A program made the translations under genes and the position numbers. A DNA stretch of 64,000 nucleotides, from contig DFLF01000011.1 in assembly GCA_002373675.1 (NCBI GenBank), forward strand, positions 5,772 to 69,771, read 5' to 3'. The notes under the pieces are model-generated. The model made no database searches, was not told where the DNA came from, and worked only from the letters and a program-made list of their open reading frames with translations. Source of the stretch: Pseudobutyrivibrio sp. UBA3626 (GTDB lineage Bacteria; Bacillota; Clostridia; Lachnospirales; Lachnospiraceae). This document shows, piece after piece, positions 1-7,981 of the stretch; position 1 is the first letter of the stretch, and every line of letters begins with the position of its first letter.

Positions 1-2
1 TT

Positions 3-482
3 AGCGAACACAATATGCTTGTTGATCTTGGCAGGAACGATATTGGTAGAATCTCTAAGTTTGGTTCTGTTGAAGTTGAGAAGTATATGGAGGTTTTGCG
101 TTTCTCACATGTTATGCATATAGGGTCAACTGTTAAGGGAGAGTTAAATGATAATAAAAGCCCTGTTGATGTAATAGATGCGATTCTTCCTGCTGGAACT
201 TTGTCGGGAGCGCCTAAGATTAGAGCCTGTGAGATTATTAATGAGTTAGAGAATAATAAGCGTGGTATATATGGTGGCGCAATAGGATATATTGATTTTA
301 CAGGTAATCTTGATACAGCTATAGCCATTAGAATTGCTTACAAGAAGAATAACAAGGTATTTGTTCGCTCAGGTGCCGGAATCGTTGCTGATTCTATTCC
401 TATAAACGAATACAACGAGTGCATTAACAAAGCTAAAGCCGTAATGCTTTCTATTGAGAAGGCTTCTAAGATGGAGGACTAG
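3..482 (+). CDS. trpE: Anthranilate synthase component I, C-terminal part (cut by window edge)
   Basis: Chorismate-binding catalytic domain, open at the left edge; the frame runs in from base 3 with the EHNMLVDLGRND block. It catalyses chorismate plus ammonia to anthranilate, the first step of tryptophan synthesis. The PAGTLSGAPKIRA block favours TrpE over PabB, which usually has PGGSITGAPK. The C-terminal chorismate-binding block (residues RSGAGIVADS) is present. The stop lies 2 bases before trpG, so the two subunits are co-translated. A dual role in folate synthesis cannot be excluded because trpD is not adjacent. Confidence 0.88.
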   Translation, partial: SEHNMLVDLGRNDIGRISKFGSVEVEKYMEVLRFSHVMHIGSTVKGELNDNKSPVDVIDAILPAGTLSGAPKIRACEIINELENNKRGIYGGAIGYIDFTGNLDTAIAIRIAYKKNNKVFVRSGAGIVADSIPINEYNECINKAKAVMLSIEKASKMED

Positions 483-484
483 TT

Positions 485-1054
485 ATGATTTTACTCATAG
501 ATAATTATGATAGCTTCTCATATAATCTCTATCAGATGTTGGGAAGTATAAGCTCTGACATTAGGGTTGTAAGAAATGATGATATTAGTATCCCTGAGAT
601 TAGAAGAATGGATGTAAGCCATATTGTACTGAGTCCGGGGCCGGGAAGACCTGCAGATTCGGGAGTATGTGAAGATGTAGTTAGAGAGTTTGCAGGTAAG
701 ATACCGATTCTTGGAGTTTGTCTTGGACACCAGGCAATATGCGAAGCTTTTATGGGAAATGTTGATCATGCTTCTCGTCTAATGCATGGCAAGAAATCTG
801 TGGCGAGCATTGATACTTCATGTGCAGTCTTTGCTGGATTAAGTGATAATATTGAGGTGGCAAGATATCATTCACTAAGTGTATCTAGAAAGGATTTGCC
901 AGATGAACTTAAGATAATAGCAAGTGCTAATGATGATAATGAGATTATGGGAATAAAGCATGAAGAATATGAAGTATATGGATTGCAATTTCATCCCGAA
1001 TCGATACTTACTCCTGATGGCAAAAAGATTCTAAGTAACTTTATTAATATATAG
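485..1054 (+). CDS. trpG: Anthranilate synthase glutamine amidotransferase subunit (TrpG/PabA)
   Basis: Class I glutamine amidotransferase of 189 residues, the usual length. It hydrolyses glutamine and channels ammonia to TrpE. The nucleophile Cys79 sits in GVCLGHQ, and the catalytic His170/Glu172 pair is in FHPES. The oxyanion block SPGPGRP is at 50-56. It follows trpE by 2 nt and is closed by a Rho-independent terminator, so it ends the transcription unit. No trpD, C, F, B or A follows, so the rest of the pathway lies elsewhere. TrpG and PabA are often one protein in Firmicutes, so a shared folate role is possible. Confidence 0.88.
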   Translation: MILLIDNYDSFSYNLYQMLGSISSDIRVVRNDDISIPEIRRMDVSHIVLSPGPGRPADSGVCEDVVREFAGKIPILGVCLGHQAICEAFMGNVDHASRLMHGKKSVASIDTSCAVFAGLSDNIEVARYHSLSVSRKDLPDELKIIASANDDNEIMGIKHEEYEVYGLQFHPESILTPDGKKILSNFINI

Positions 1055-1075
1055 AGAATTACCTATAGTTTTAAA

Positions 1076-1107
1076 GGCAATTACACATATGTGTAGTTGT
1101 CTTTTTT
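1076..1107 (+). terminator. Rho-independent terminator after trpG
   Basis: Stem GGCAATTACAC / GTGTAGTTGTC (two G-U pairs) with an ATAT loop, followed by TTTTTT. It separates trpEG from the nad operon. Confidence 0.8.
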
Positions 1108-1138
1108 GCTTAAAGCACGTAAATACGCAGGGTTGCCT

Positions 1139-1155
1139 TAGTGTCATGACACATA
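1139..1155 (+). promoter_or_regulatory. Probable NiaR operator upstream of nadB
   Basis: Perfect 12-bp palindrome GTGTCATGACAC at 1141-1152 inside TAGTGTCATGACACATA. It lies about 18 bp upstream of the -35 box of the nad promoter. GTGTC/GACAC half-sites are known for the nicotinate-responsive repressor NiaR (YrxA) of Firmicutes, and a niaR gene is in this operon. The link between site and protein is inferred from that family knowledge. Confidence 0.7.
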
Positions 1156-1169
1156 ACTTTACATTGTAC

Positions 1170-1198
1170 TTGACAGATAGACTTTTAGCATATAAACT
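1170..1198 (+). promoter_or_regulatory. Promoter of the nad operon
   Basis: Consensus -35 TTGACA at 1170-1175. The -10 is less clear: TATAAA at 1191 (15-nt spacer) or TAAACT at 1193 (17-nt spacer). A second GACA/GTC half-site pair (TAGAC...GTCTA, 1179-1207) overlaps it and could be a weaker NiaR site. Confidence 0.55.
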
Positions 1199-1234
1199 AT
1201 TGTCTAAGCAACCAAAACCTGAGAGGTATAAGTT

Positions 1235-2503
1235 ATGGATTTGAAATGTGATGTTGTAATTGTTGGAACGGGGGCGGCAGGGCTGTTTTCCGCACTAAGC
1301 TTTCCTGATGATGTTAATATCCATATGGTTACAAAGAGAAAAGTAGATGAGTCGGACTCTTATCTTGCGCAAGGTGGAATATCTGTACTTCTTGATGAGG
1401 ATGACTATGATGATTATTTCGAAGATACAATGAGAGCAGGTCATTTCGAGAATAAGAAAGATGCTGTTGATGTAATGATTAGGTCGTCTCAGGATGTTAT
1501 TGATAAACTTATAGAATACGGTGTTGATTTCGAGAAAGACAAAGAAGGGAACTTGTCTTTTACGAAAGAAGGAGCTCATTCTCAGGCAAGAATTCTATTC
1601 CATGAAGATGAGACTGGAAGAGAGATTACATCTACTCTTTATAAGAGAGTTGCAGAGAAGAAGAATGTAACGATTCATGAATACACAACTATGGTGGATA
1701 TTATAACAAGAGATAATATCTGCGGTGGAATTGTTGTTGTAGATGACATGAAAGAATTCTCTATAATTAAGGCAAAAGACGTGATACTTGCTTGTGGAGG
1801 AATTGGAGGACTTTATAAGAATTCAACCAACTTTCCGCATATAACAGGGGATGCTATATCTATTGCAATCAAACATAACATAGAAGTTGAGAATCTTAAT
1901 TATGTTCAGATTCATCCTACGACTTTATATTCTAAGAAACCAGGCAGAAGATTTTTGATATCAGAGTCGGTGAGAGGAGAAGGAGCAGTTCTTCTTGATA
2001 AAAATGGTGAGAGATTTACAGATGAACTTAAGCCTAGAGATGTGGTTACAGCTGCAATAAGAGAGCAGATGAGAAAAGATGGTACAGAATATGTACTAGA
2101 GGATATGAGACCACTTGGCAAACAGACAATACTTCACCATTTTCCTAACATTTACGAGAGATGTAAGAAAGAAGGATATGACGTATTAGTTGAACCAATA
2201 CCGGTTGTACCGGCGCAGCACTATCATATGGGTGGTGTAAAGGTTGACCTTAACAGTGAGTCTACAATGCATGGACTCTATGTTGTTGGAGAAGCAAGTT
2301 GCAATGGAGTTCATGGTAAGAACCGTCTTGCAAGTAATTCTCTACTTGAGGCTTTGGTTTTTGCTAAGAGGGCGGCTGAGAATATTATAAGGCGAAATGA
2401 TAGTGGAATAGATGACTTCTTCGTTGATTTTGAAGAATATAAGAATCTTGACGGATTATTTGACGAATATAGAACAAGTGCACTTAAGAAGATATCAGAG
2501 TGA
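1235..2503 (+). CDS. nadB: L-aspartate oxidase
   Basis: FAD enzyme that oxidises L-aspartate to iminoaspartate, first step of NAD de novo synthesis. The dinucleotide-binding GTGAAG motif is near residue 12. The SYLAQGGI block is near residue 42, and the flavoprotein signatures HPTTLY and GEGAVLLDKNGERF follow. The end of the FAD domain reads GLYVVGEASCNGVHGKNRLASNSLLEAL. At 422 residues it is shorter than the roughly 540-residue E. coli enzyme because most of the C-terminal helical domain is missing; this short form is common in Clostridia. A GAGAGG ribosome site precedes the ATG. First gene of nadB-nadC-niaR-nadA. Confidence 0.93.
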   Translation: MDLKCDVVIVGTGAAGLFSALSFPDDVNIHMVTKRKVDESDSYLAQGGISVLLDEDDYDDYFEDTMRAGHFENKKDAVDVMIRSSQDVIDKLIEYGVDFEKDKEGNLSFTKEGAHSQARILFHEDETGREITSTLYKRVAEKKNVTIHEYTTMVDIITRDNICGGIVVVDDMKEFSIIKAKDVILACGGIGGLYKNSTNFPHITGDAISIAIKHNIEVENLNYVQIHPTTLYSKKPGRRFLISESVRGEGAVLLDKNGERFTDELKPRDVVTAAIREQMRKDGTEYVLEDMRPLGKQTILHHFPNIYERCKKEGYDVLVEPIPVVPAQHYHMGGVKVDLNSESTMHGLYVVGEASCNGVHGKNRLASNSLLEALVFAKRAAENIIRRNDSGIDDFFVDFEEYKNLDGLFDEYRTSALKKISE

Positions 2504-2524
2504 TTAATACGAGGAGAGATTAAT

Positions 2525-3376
2525 ATGGATAATATTACAATGAAATTAAATGCGGATAAATACATACGTATGGCATTAGAAGAAGACATTACAAGTGAGG
2601 ATGTATCTACTAATGCAGTTATGCCTAAGTATCAGAAGGGAACAGTTGAACTTATATGTAAGGAAGACGGTATAATTGCCGGACTTGATGTGTATGGAAG
2701 GGTGTTCCATTTATTGGACACATCTACAGAGACAGATTATAAGGTAAAAGATGGTGACAAAGTTAAGTCGGGCGATTTGCTTGCAACTGTAACAGGAGAT
2801 ATAAGAGTCCTTCTGTCTGGAGAGAGAGTAGCCCTTAATTATCTTCAGAGGATGAGTGGAATAGCAACATATACAAATCAGCTTGTGAAATTATTAGAAG
2901 GAAGTAAGACTACACTTCTTGATACAAGGAAGACAACACCGAATCAAAGGATTTTTGAGAAATACGCTGTAAGAATAGGTGGAGCTTGTAATCATAGATA
3001 TAACTTATCTGATGGTGTCATGCTCAAAGATAATCATATTGGCGCAGCAGGCTCTATTACAAAAGCAATTAAAATGGCAAAAGAATACGCGCCTTTTGTA
3101 CGAAAAGTAGAAGTGGAAGTTGAGACACTAGAACAGGTAAGAGAAGCAGCCGATGCCGGTGCGGATATAATTATGCTTGATAATATGGATATAGATACAA
3201 TGAGAGAGGCTATTCTTATAATAGATGGAAGAGCTGCTACAGAATGCTCAGGAAATGTTACGAAAGAAAATATTGATAAATTAACAGATATAGGAGTTGA
3301 TTATATCTCAAGTGGTGCACTTACACATTCTGCACCTATAATGGACATTTCTATGAAGAACTTGAGGGCGATTTAA
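2525..3376 (+). CDS. nadC: Nicotinate-nucleotide pyrophosphorylase (carboxylating)
   Basis: Quinolinate phosphoribosyltransferase, converting quinolinate and PRPP to nicotinate mononucleotide and CO2. Usual length (283 residues). Recognisable blocks are the N-terminal EDxTSEDVST segment, LLDTRKTTPNQR (phosphate and quinolinate contacts), RIGGACNHRYNLSDGVMLKDNH and IMLDNMD, and a terminal SSGALTHSAP. A GAGGAGA ribosome site lies before the ATG, 21 bp after nadB. Confidence 0.95.
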   Translation: MDNITMKLNADKYIRMALEEDITSEDVSTNAVMPKYQKGTVELICKEDGIIAGLDVYGRVFHLLDTSTETDYKVKDGDKVKSGDLLATVTGDIRVLLSGERVALNYLQRMSGIATYTNQLVKLLEGSKTTLLDTRKTTPNQRIFEKYAVRIGGACNHRYNLSDGVMLKDNHIGAAGSITKAIKMAKEYAPFVRKVEVEVETLEQVREAADAGADIIMLDNMDIDTMREAILIIDGRAATECSGNVTKENIDKLTDIGVDYISSGALTHSAPIMDISMKNLRAI

Positions 3377-3407
3377 TAATAAAATACTTAAATGTGGAGT
3401 AATTATT

Positions 3408-3935
3408 ATGACAACTAATGAGAGAAGAAGGGAAATTCTAAATAAACTTAAAAGTGCAAGAGGCGCTGTTCCTGCTAAGGAATTAGCGTTAGATTTTGGT
3501 GTGAGTCGTCAGATTATAGTTGGGGATATGGCTGTAATAAGAGCTAATACTCCTGAGATAATATCCACTAACAGGGGCTATATTCTTGGTAAAAAAAGCG
3601 CTTTTACTAGAGAATTTAAAGTCAAGCATGGACCTGACAGGGTTAAGGAAGAATTGACACTTATTGTGGACTTTGGAGGAACAATAAAAAATGTTAGTAT
3701 TAGCCATAGAGCTTATGGTAGAATATCAGCAGAAATGAGTATTAGTTCAAGACAGGATGTCATTGAATTTGTTGAACGATTGCTTGATAGTAAATCTACA
3801 CTTCTTGGAAGTGTAACAAGTGGATATCACTATCATCTTGTTGAAGCCTCTAGTGAAGATAGATTGGATTTGATTGAAGATAAGCTTAATGAGGCAGGAT
3901 TTCTAGTGCCACTTCTACCTTGGGAGCGTGAGTAG
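3408..3935 (+). CDS. niaR: NiaR transcription repressor of NAD synthesis and niacin uptake
   Basis: 175-residue regulator: an N-terminal winged HTH (about residues 4-60; KELALDFGVSRQIIVGDMAVIRA) followed by a 3H domain (about 75-170) named for three conserved histidines, visible as SHRAYGR and SGYHYHL. Characterised members bind nicotinate as co-repressor. Its place between nadC and nadA, and the palindrome upstream of nadB, indicate feedback control of its own operon. Confidence 0.9.
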   Translation: MTTNERRREILNKLKSARGAVPAKELALDFGVSRQIIVGDMAVIRANTPEIISTNRGYILGKKSAFTREFKVKHGPDRVKEELTLIVDFGGTIKNVSISHRAYGRISAEMSISSRQDVIEFVERLLDSKSTLLGSVTSGYHYHLVEASSEDRLDLIEDKLNEAGFLVPLLPWERE

Positions 3936-3994
3936 AATATAGTATAATTTCATCTTTTGAGGAGACATATTACATATACGAAAGGAATATAGCT

Positions 3995-4906
3995 ATGACA
4001 GTGAGAGAAGTACAGGAAGAAATTATTAGACTTAAGAAAGAAAAGGATGTGTGTATCCTGGCACATGCATATCAGGATCAATGTATATTTGAAGTGGCTG
4101 ATTATATAGGTGATTCTTTTGGACTTAGCGTTCAGGGAAGAGATGCTAAGAATTCCAATATACTTATGTGTGGTGTAAGATTTATGGCGGAGACTTGTAA
4201 AGTGCTTTCTCCTGAGAAGAGAGTATTCCTTCCTAATCCTATTGCCGGATGTCCAATGGCAGAGCAGATGTCACTTGAAGATTTGAAAGAATTAAAAAAA
4301 CAGTACCCTGATCATGCTGTTGTATGTTATATTAATACAACGTCAGAGTTAAAGACAGAATGTGATCTGTGTGTTACAAGTTCTTCTGCTGTAAGATTAG
4401 TAGGAGGACTTAAAGAAGATAAGATTCTGTTTATTCCAGATCCTAATCTTGGTGCTTTTGTGGCAAGTAAGATGCCAGAGAAGGAATTTGTATATTATAA
4501 TGGTGGTTGCCCGAGACATATTATAATAAGCCACGATGATGTAGTTAAGGCTAAGAAGGCTCACCCAGATGCGCTACTTCTAGTGCATCCTGAATGTAGA
4601 CCGGAAGTTGTAGAAGAAGCTGACTTTGTTGGTGCAACAACTGCTATTATGGACTATGCCAGGGAGTCTGATAAGAAAGAATTCATTATCGGAACAGAAA
4701 ATAGCATAGTAGAACATCTTCAATTTGATTGTCCAGATAAGATGTTCTATCCACTATCAGTGAAATTATCATGCATGAATATGCGTGTTACAACATTATA
4801 TGATATATATAATACTTTAAGAGGTGTAGGCGGAGAAGAGATAACACTTGATAAAGATGTTATTGAAGGCGCCGCTAGATGCATCAATAGAATGATTGAG
4901 GGATAA
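3995..4906 (+). CDS. nadA: Quinolinate synthase
   Basis: Condenses iminoaspartate with dihydroxyacetone phosphate to quinolinate, using an oxygen-sensitive 4Fe-4S cluster. The three expected cysteine ligands are Cys86 (AGCPMA), Cys172 (GGCPRH) and Cys260 (LSCMNM), with spacing like the known enzymes. The substrate-binding block LAHAYQ is at 22-27. A ribosome site GAAAGGAA precedes the ATG. The stop codon is only 2 nt before the next gene, tying NAD synthesis translationally to the Dlt-like operon. Confidence 0.95.
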   Translation: MTVREVQEEIIRLKKEKDVCILAHAYQDQCIFEVADYIGDSFGLSVQGRDAKNSNILMCGVRFMAETCKVLSPEKRVFLPNPIAGCPMAEQMSLEDLKELKKQYPDHAVVCYINTTSELKTECDLCVTSSSAVRLVGGLKEDKILFIPDPNLGAFVASKMPEKEFVYYNGGCPRHIIISHDDVVKAKKAHPDALLLVHPECRPEVVEEADFVGATTAIMDYARESDKKEFIIGTENSIVEHLQFDCPDKMFYPLSVKLSCMNMRVTTLYDIYNTLRGVGGEEITLDKDVIEGAARCINRMIEG

Positions 4907-4908
4907 GG

Positions 4909-6087
4909 ATGTCTGTTGACCTTGAGAACAAAGAAGAAACAATTGAAAATGATGAGACATTAGGCGAAGAGAAAAAGGTAAAGAAAAAGAAGCCTATCCA
5001 TAAAGTAATTCTAGGATACACTGGATTTATATTAGCGCTTCTTTTAATTCTTTATACTGCTTGTATGTTCCTCAAGATGACAGAACCTGTTAATGTGGCA
5101 AGTCTTCAGGGAATATATAAAGAGAAGAATACACTTGATGTAGTTTTAATTGGCGCAAGCGAAGCTTACGCCAATTATTGTGCACCCCTGGCTTATGAAG
5201 AGTATGGATATACATCATATTCTTATGGAGTATCCGGTGTGCCAGGTAGTCTATATAAGTCAATGATAAGAGAAGTTACAGATAATCAGAATCCGAAGCT
5301 TATTGTTGTGGAGATGAATGGCCTGTTACAGAAAGATTATTATTATGATCGCCAGGGTAATCTTCACGGTTATCTGGATAATATTAATTATGGCGATAAC
5401 AGGAATGAAGCCATTGAATATGCTGTAGAGGATGAGGATAAGGATGATTTTAAAACAATCAATTTCCTTAATGTATACCACAATAGCTGGAAGGATCCCG
5501 GCAAATGTATAGCGACTCTATTTACAAGAATAGGATTATTCCTTGAGCCTAAATCTAATCTCAAGGGTTACTCTACAAGAGCTAAGACTGCTTCTACAGA
5601 TGATTTAGATATAACTAAGAGTAATTATTTTACTGATAAGAGTAAAGCCATATTCGAGGATTTATTAACATACTGTAATGAACAGGGATTACAGAATGTG
5701 TTATTTGTTCGATTCCCACACATGAACAAAGATACTGAACCTGAGATTGCAGAAGAATTAGCTAATATGGCTAATGCTCATGGATATAAGTTCGTAGACT
5801 TTAGTCATTCTAAGGAAGAGGCGGGAATAATTCCTGTTGAAGACTACTATAATGATGAACATTTCAATGCAAAAGGTGCAAGGAAGTTCACATCTTATTT
5901 TGGTAATTATCTTATGAATAATTATGATATAAAAGGTGAATATTCTGAAGAACTTAAGAAGAGTTGGGAAGATAGTGTAGAGAAGACTGAGGAAATATTG
6001 ACTAGAGCAGAGCAGGATATAGAGAATAATTTGGGAAGAAATTATTATGAATTAAGTGTATACTTACCGAAGTGGCTAAATGTATAG
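4909..6087 (+). CDS. DltD-like SGNH-fold membrane protein of a cell-envelope acylation system
   Basis: 392 residues: an acidic/basic cytoplasmic N-terminus (1-32), one transmembrane helix (about 33-55) and an extracellular SGNH-hydrolase-like domain. Candidate catalytic residues are Ser84 in IGASEAY and the Asp316/His318 pair in NDEHFNAKG, the pattern seen in DltD and related O-acyl tailoring proteins. The neighbours (DltA-, DltC- and DltB-like) make a DltD-type role most likely: helping transfer an acyl group from the MBOAT protein to a surface polymer. Start ATG is 2 nt after the nadA stop. True DltD identity is not certain, as similarity to classical DltD appears low. Confidence 0.72.
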   Translation: MSVDLENKEETIENDETLGEEKKVKKKKPIHKVILGYTGFILALLLILYTACMFLKMTEPVNVASLQGIYKEKNTLDVVLIGASEAYANYCAPLAYEEYGYTSYSYGVSGVPGSLYKSMIREVTDNQNPKLIVVEMNGLLQKDYYYDRQGNLHGYLDNINYGDNRNEAIEYAVEDEDKDDFKTINFLNVYHNSWKDPGKCIATLFTRIGLFLEPKSNLKGYSTRAKTASTDDLDITKSNYFTDKSKAIFEDLLTYCNEQGLQNVLFVRFPHMNKDTEPEIAEELANMANAHGYKFVDFSHSKEEAGIIPVEDYYNDEHFNAKGARKFTSYFGNYLMNNYDIKGEYSEELKKSWEDSVEKTEEILTRAEQDIENNLGRNYYELSVYLPKWLNV

Positions 6088-6110
6088 CTTGTTAAGAAAG
6101 GATTTAACAG

Positions 6111-7706
6111 ATGGAAAATGTGCTTGAGTGGTTGGAGGCTACAGCAAAAAGGATTCCTGAGAAAGTAGCATTTACAAGTGAGACAGAAGAAGGCAGTGAT
6201 GTAGAAGTAACGTTTGGAGAAGTATATAACCTGTCTCGAATGATTGGTTCTACTATTATAAAAGACAATGATACTACTCCCGTGGGAGTATTCTCTAAAA
6301 GGGCAGCTACTACTCCTGTTCTTTTTATGGCATGTGTATATGCTAATAGGGCTTACGCACCTATTGATATGGCACTTCCTGAAGCAAGAATAGGTAAGAT
6401 TCTGGATAATTTAATGCCCAATGTAATTCTCGTAGATAAAGAAAGCTTTGACAGTTTTGCAAAGCTTTGCAAGGATATTTATCCAGATAAGAAATGGGAT
6501 GTGGTTGTAGTTGATTTTGAAAAAGGAATTATTAGTAAATATAATGATTCTAGTTATGAGTCACCTTCAGCTGAGAATAAATTAAATGAAGACTTGATAG
6601 ATGAGAATCTATTACAAAGTGTTCGAAACAATGCAAAGCCTGGTGATGCGTTATATATTATTCATACATCCGGTTCATCAGGAAGACCTAAAGGCGTTGT
6701 AACAAGTCATGAATCTCTAATTAATTATATTGACAGTTATGGTGATGTTATGGGGATTGAAGAAAGCGACAGATTCGGTAATCAGTCACCCCTTGACTAT
6801 ATAGCTGCAATTCGCGATATTTATTTGCCATTTAAGTATGGTGCAAGTTCGTATATTATTCCTAAGAAATATTTTATGGATCCCAATGCTTTATTTACAT
6901 ATCTTAATGATAAGAAAGTAACTGCAGTTGGCTGGAGTGTATCAGCCCTTACAGTTCCACTGAGTCTTGGAGCTTTTGAAGAAGTGAAATTAGATACCCT
7001 TCGTAAAATATGCTTCTCCGGTTCTGTTATGCCTTGTTCAGCACTTAGGGTATGGCAGGAGAATTTGCCGGATGCGTTATTTGTTAATCAATATGGCCCA
7101 ACTGAAGCCACAGCAAGCTGTACATATTATGTGGTAAATCATATTGTTGATGAATCGGAAGTGCTTCCTATTGGAAAAGCATATGATGGGTATGATGTAT
7201 TCTTGACAGAACTCGATTGTGATAGTAAGGTTATCACAGACGAGGACGTTGAAGGTCAGATTACTGTGTCAGGCGTATCTCTTGCAATTGGTTATTATAA
7301 TGATCCTGATAGAACAAATGAGAATTTTGTTGTTAGAGAAATGTCTGATGGTACAACGAAGAGAATATATAAGACTGGTGACATAGGTACTATTCATAAT
7401 GGAATGTTTGAATTCCATGGAAGAATGGATAGACAGATTAAGCATATGGGACACAGAGTAGAACTTGATGAAGTTGAATGTGCTGCTAATTCTGTGGAAA
7501 ATGTTACTGAGACATGTTGTATCTATAAGAAAGAGAAGGAGAGCCTTATTTTATTCTATTCTGGTGATGCAACCAGGAGAGATTTGTCTCTTGCTCTTAG
7601 AGAATTAATTCCGGGCTTTATGGTGCCTCGTAAGATTATTCAACTTGATAAGTTGCCGAAATTACCTAATGGTAAGATTGATATTAAAGAATTGGAGGAA
7701 AGATAA
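6111..7706 (+). CDS. DltA-like amino-acid adenylating enzyme (carrier-protein ligase)
   Basis: ANL-superfamily adenylation enzyme, 531 residues. Core motifs: P-loop TSGSSGRPKG (186-195), YGPTEA (328-333), YKTGD near 422, and the C-terminal catalytic Lys522 in LPNGKID. Asp229 matches the aspartate that holds the substrate alpha-amino group in amino-acid adenylating enzymes, so the substrate is probably an amino acid. In DltA the FCGE block carries a cysteine implicated in selecting D-alanine; here the block is FSGS (302-305). That makes a substrate other than D-alanine plausible. It should charge the carrier encoded 2 nt downstream. Confidence 0.8.
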   Translation: MENVLEWLEATAKRIPEKVAFTSETEEGSDVEVTFGEVYNLSRMIGSTIIKDNDTTPVGVFSKRAATTPVLFMACVYANRAYAPIDMALPEARIGKILDNLMPNVILVDKESFDSFAKLCKDIYPDKKWDVVVVDFEKGIISKYNDSSYESPSAENKLNEDLIDENLLQSVRNNAKPGDALYIIHTSGSSGRPKGVVTSHESLINYIDSYGDVMGIEESDRFGNQSPLDYIAAIRDIYLPFKYGASSYIIPKKYFMDPNALFTYLNDKKVTAVGWSVSALTVPLSLGAFEEVKLDTLRKICFSGSVMPCSALRVWQENLPDALFVNQYGPTEATASCTYYVVNHIVDESEVLPIGKAYDGYDVFLTELDCDSKVITDEDVEGQITVSGVSLAIGYYNDPDRTNENFVVREMSDGTTKRIYKTGDIGTIHNGMFEFHGRMDRQIKHMGHRVELDEVECAANSVENVTETCCIYKKEKESLILFYSGDATRRDLSLALRELIPGFMVPRKIIQLDKLPKLPNGKIDIKELEER

Positions 7707-7708
7707 TT

Positions 7709-7945
7709 ATGGAAACAAAAGAAACTATTATTGAGATTTTAGAAGAGATTAGACCTGATGTTGATTTTGAGAATGAGACATCTCTGGTTGATGGAAATGT
7801 ATTAGAATCATTTGATATTGTATCACTTGTATCAGAATTATCTGACGAATTTGATATTACAATTAGACCTAAAGACCTTGTACCGGAGAACTTTAATTCT
7901 GTTGATGCAATGGTTAAGCTTGTTAATACTCTAGTAGAAGAGTAA
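7709..7945 (+). CDS. DltC-like acyl carrier protein
   Basis: 78-residue acidic carrier protein. The 4'-phosphopantetheine attachment site is Ser34 in VLESFDIV, like the DSF motif of DltC. The rest of the four-helix pattern (SLVSELSDEFDITI, PENFNSVDAMVKLV) fits. It starts 2 nt after the ligase gene and would receive the activated amino acid from it. Carrier-bound substrate could then be processed by the decarboxylase encoded next. Confidence 0.85.
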   Translation: METKETIIEILEEIRPDVDFENETSLVDGNVLESFDIVSLVSELSDEFDITIRPKDLVPENFNSVDAMVKLVNTLVEE

Positions 7946-7981
7946 TTATAGATTAATAGGTTTTATTAGAATGGAGAGAAC

